Below, one piece after another: positions 62,879 to 64,000 of a stretch of DNA of 64,000 nucleotides. Source of the DNA: Oxyruncus cristatus (lineage: Eukaryota > Chordata > Aves > Passeriformes > Cotingidae); contig VXAY01006167.1 of assembly GCA_013399855.1 (NCBI GenBank), forward strand, positions 991,777 to 1,055,776, read 5' to 3'. Numbering within the stretch: the first letter of the stretch is position 1; each line of letters opens with the position of its first letter. The translations under genes were made by a program, and so were the position numbers. The notes beneath the pieces are model-generated. The model had not been told where the DNA came from and made no database searches. It saw only the letters and a program-made list of their open reading frames with translations.

Positions 62879-62941
62879 AAAAAACAGAGAACAAAGGATC
62901 TGTCCCAGCTGTTTCATTCATACAATCCATATGATCATAAG
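62879..62941 (+). CDS. CDKAL1: CDKAL1 internal exon: linker between radical-SAM and TRAM domains (21 codons)
   Basis: The 63-nt, phase 0-0 exon reads [20 protein letters not shown] and a final K. Vertebrate CDKAL1 has the same stretch ([18 protein letters not shown]), at about residues 425-445, just before the TRAM RNA-binding domain. The acceptor is CCTTTACAG, with a branch-site candidate about 40 nt upstream; the donor is AAG|GTAAGA. Because 63 is divisible by three and both flanking introns are phase 0, skipping this exon would keep the frame while deleting the linker. The next exon (start of TRAM) is beyond the window. Confidence 0.97.
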
Positions 62942-64000
62942 GTAAGAAAAAAATATACTACCTCTATTTGCTGTTAAGAAAAATTCCAAACATTGCTGAT
63001 AACTATATTTCATGTTTAATGCAAAAATGAGAAGAAGTTATAAAATTGAAAGTGTAAGCATATTCATTTTACTTAAATTTTGCTATCATATAAATGTTTC
63101 TTTGTTTCTTCAGCCAAGCTTGCAAAGGTGCGTTTTCTGGTTTGTGAAACCCGTGATTCACACTGACCTCATAGAAGTATAATTTATAGACTGACACTAA
63201 ATCATGCAAAGTGACCGTATGTGGTATTGGATTCCCCTCTTTTTTGCACTCTATCATATAACTGTGTTCCCCTAGAGTATGTTGCCTAGCCTGTTGTGTC
63301 AATTAGGCCCTGAGATACATGACACTAGTGAATTATCTATTGATTCTGGGAGCATGGTTCGAAGAGCCTGCTTTGCCAGCAGCCTGGTGGTTGTCTGAGC
63401 AAAGAAGAAGAAATGGACATAAACATTATAACTCGATCCTTATTTGTAAAATCTGGGAACTCTGGTAAAAAAAAGAATAAAAATATATATTATAATTTGT
63501 ACTGTAGGAAAAAAAAAAAAAGGTCACTTCCCTAAAGACATTGCAATGTGAAATAAAAAGATAAAACTATTACAAGAAGATTTTGGAGAACCAAGAGACA
63601 GAGATCACAGCATTTCTGTGCTAAAACTTGTCATGGGGTTCTTGTAGACCTTATGCAAAAGAGAACATTAAGCAGCAGATTGAAAGAGAGTTAAGTACGG
63701 TTGTAAATATTTTTGGGGAGTTCCTTCTATCTTGGATGCATCTTTGGACGTATTTTTTGAGCAAGTGCACAAAACTCTTTAACGATTTGTCAGCAGCATG
63801 AAATGTCTGTCTTTGCTGCTTCTGTTTTGTGAAGTGTGTGTGATTTTTCAAGTATCCATTAAAGCAAAGAAAGATTTGAAACATTTCTGTTGCTGTTTGG
63901 GCATTTCAAAGGAAAGTTCTGAACTCTGCCTCTTCTGTTCCTGGCCCTGCACCAAATACATTGGAAAAATCAGCTTGGTTTTATATCTGAGAGAAAAAGG
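62942..64000 (+). other. CDKAL1: CDKAL1 intron (5' part), continues beyond window
   Basis: It begins GTAAGAAAAA. The 1,059 bp are AT-rich and contain a TATATATTATAATT tract and an A12 run near 63509-63521. No exon or repeat is recognised. The short minus-strand open frames at 63069-63302 and 63651-63884 have no family resemblance. Confidence 0.85.

Noticed and set aside
1..64000. CRISPR arrays, operons, tRNA/rRNA genes, integrases or other prokaryotic or defence-system signals
   Set aside because: None seen. The window is vertebrate intronic DNA, and the repeats are CR1, LTR and microsatellite types.

Overview
This is a vertebrate nuclear window, and the repeats point to a bird. It is AT-rich and almost wholly intronic. 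It carries CR1 non-LTR retrotransposon pieces in both orientations and avian-type endogenous retroviral LTRs. There is no operon-like packing and no prokaryotic signal. The species cannot be fixed from the sequence.

One gene is supported: CDKAL1, the tRNA methylthiotransferase that makes ms2t6A at position 37 of tRNA-Lys(UUU). Three internal exons lie on the + strand at 13744-13889, 44892-45072 and 62879-62941. They join into one open frame of 130 codons (48 codons + 2 nt, 1 nt + 60 codons, 21 codons). They encode the C-terminal part of the radical-SAM domain and the linker to the TRAM domain. All sites are GT-AG, with introns of 31,002 and 17,806 bp between exons and partial introns at both window ends. 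The promoter, first exons, radical-SAM cysteine exon, TRAM exons and 3' end lie outside the window.

Layout. 1-13743 is upstream intron with little recognisable content except a candidate conserved, homeodomain-site-rich stretch just before the exon. 13890-44891 holds a two-motif microsatellite (14.8 kb), a CR1 tail (20.2 kb), an antisense ERVL-like LTR with internal tandem units (25.6-26.4 kb), an old sense CR1 (33.5-34.0 kb), an antisense solo ERVK-like LTR (35.6-36.2 kb), a candidate regulatory block with an RFX X-box-like site (41.0-41.5 kb), and an antisense CR1 patchwork (43.0-44.2 kb). In that patchwork, ORF1 coiled-coil and esterase remnants lie next to a CR1 3' end with no room for ORF2. 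45073-62878 holds a 145-bp polypyrimidine tract, a sense ERVK-like LTR with a decayed tRNA-Lys primer-binding site plus further LTR pieces (49.3-51.1 kb), a CR1 tail (53.8 kb), an isolated GC-rich block (55.1-55.4 kb) and an 0.8-kb antisense CR1 (57.1-57.9 kb). 62942-64000 is the start of the next intron.

The long open frames in the window (187, 143, 141, 139 aa and so on) are chance or repeat-derived. I found no CRISPR array, tRNA, rRNA or recognisable small-RNA gene, and no evidence of a new biological system. The most informative observations are the CR1 ORF1 remnant and its junction, the LTR/primer-binding-site composite, and the candidate regulatory blocks in an intron of a gene known to harbour long-range SOX4 enhancers.
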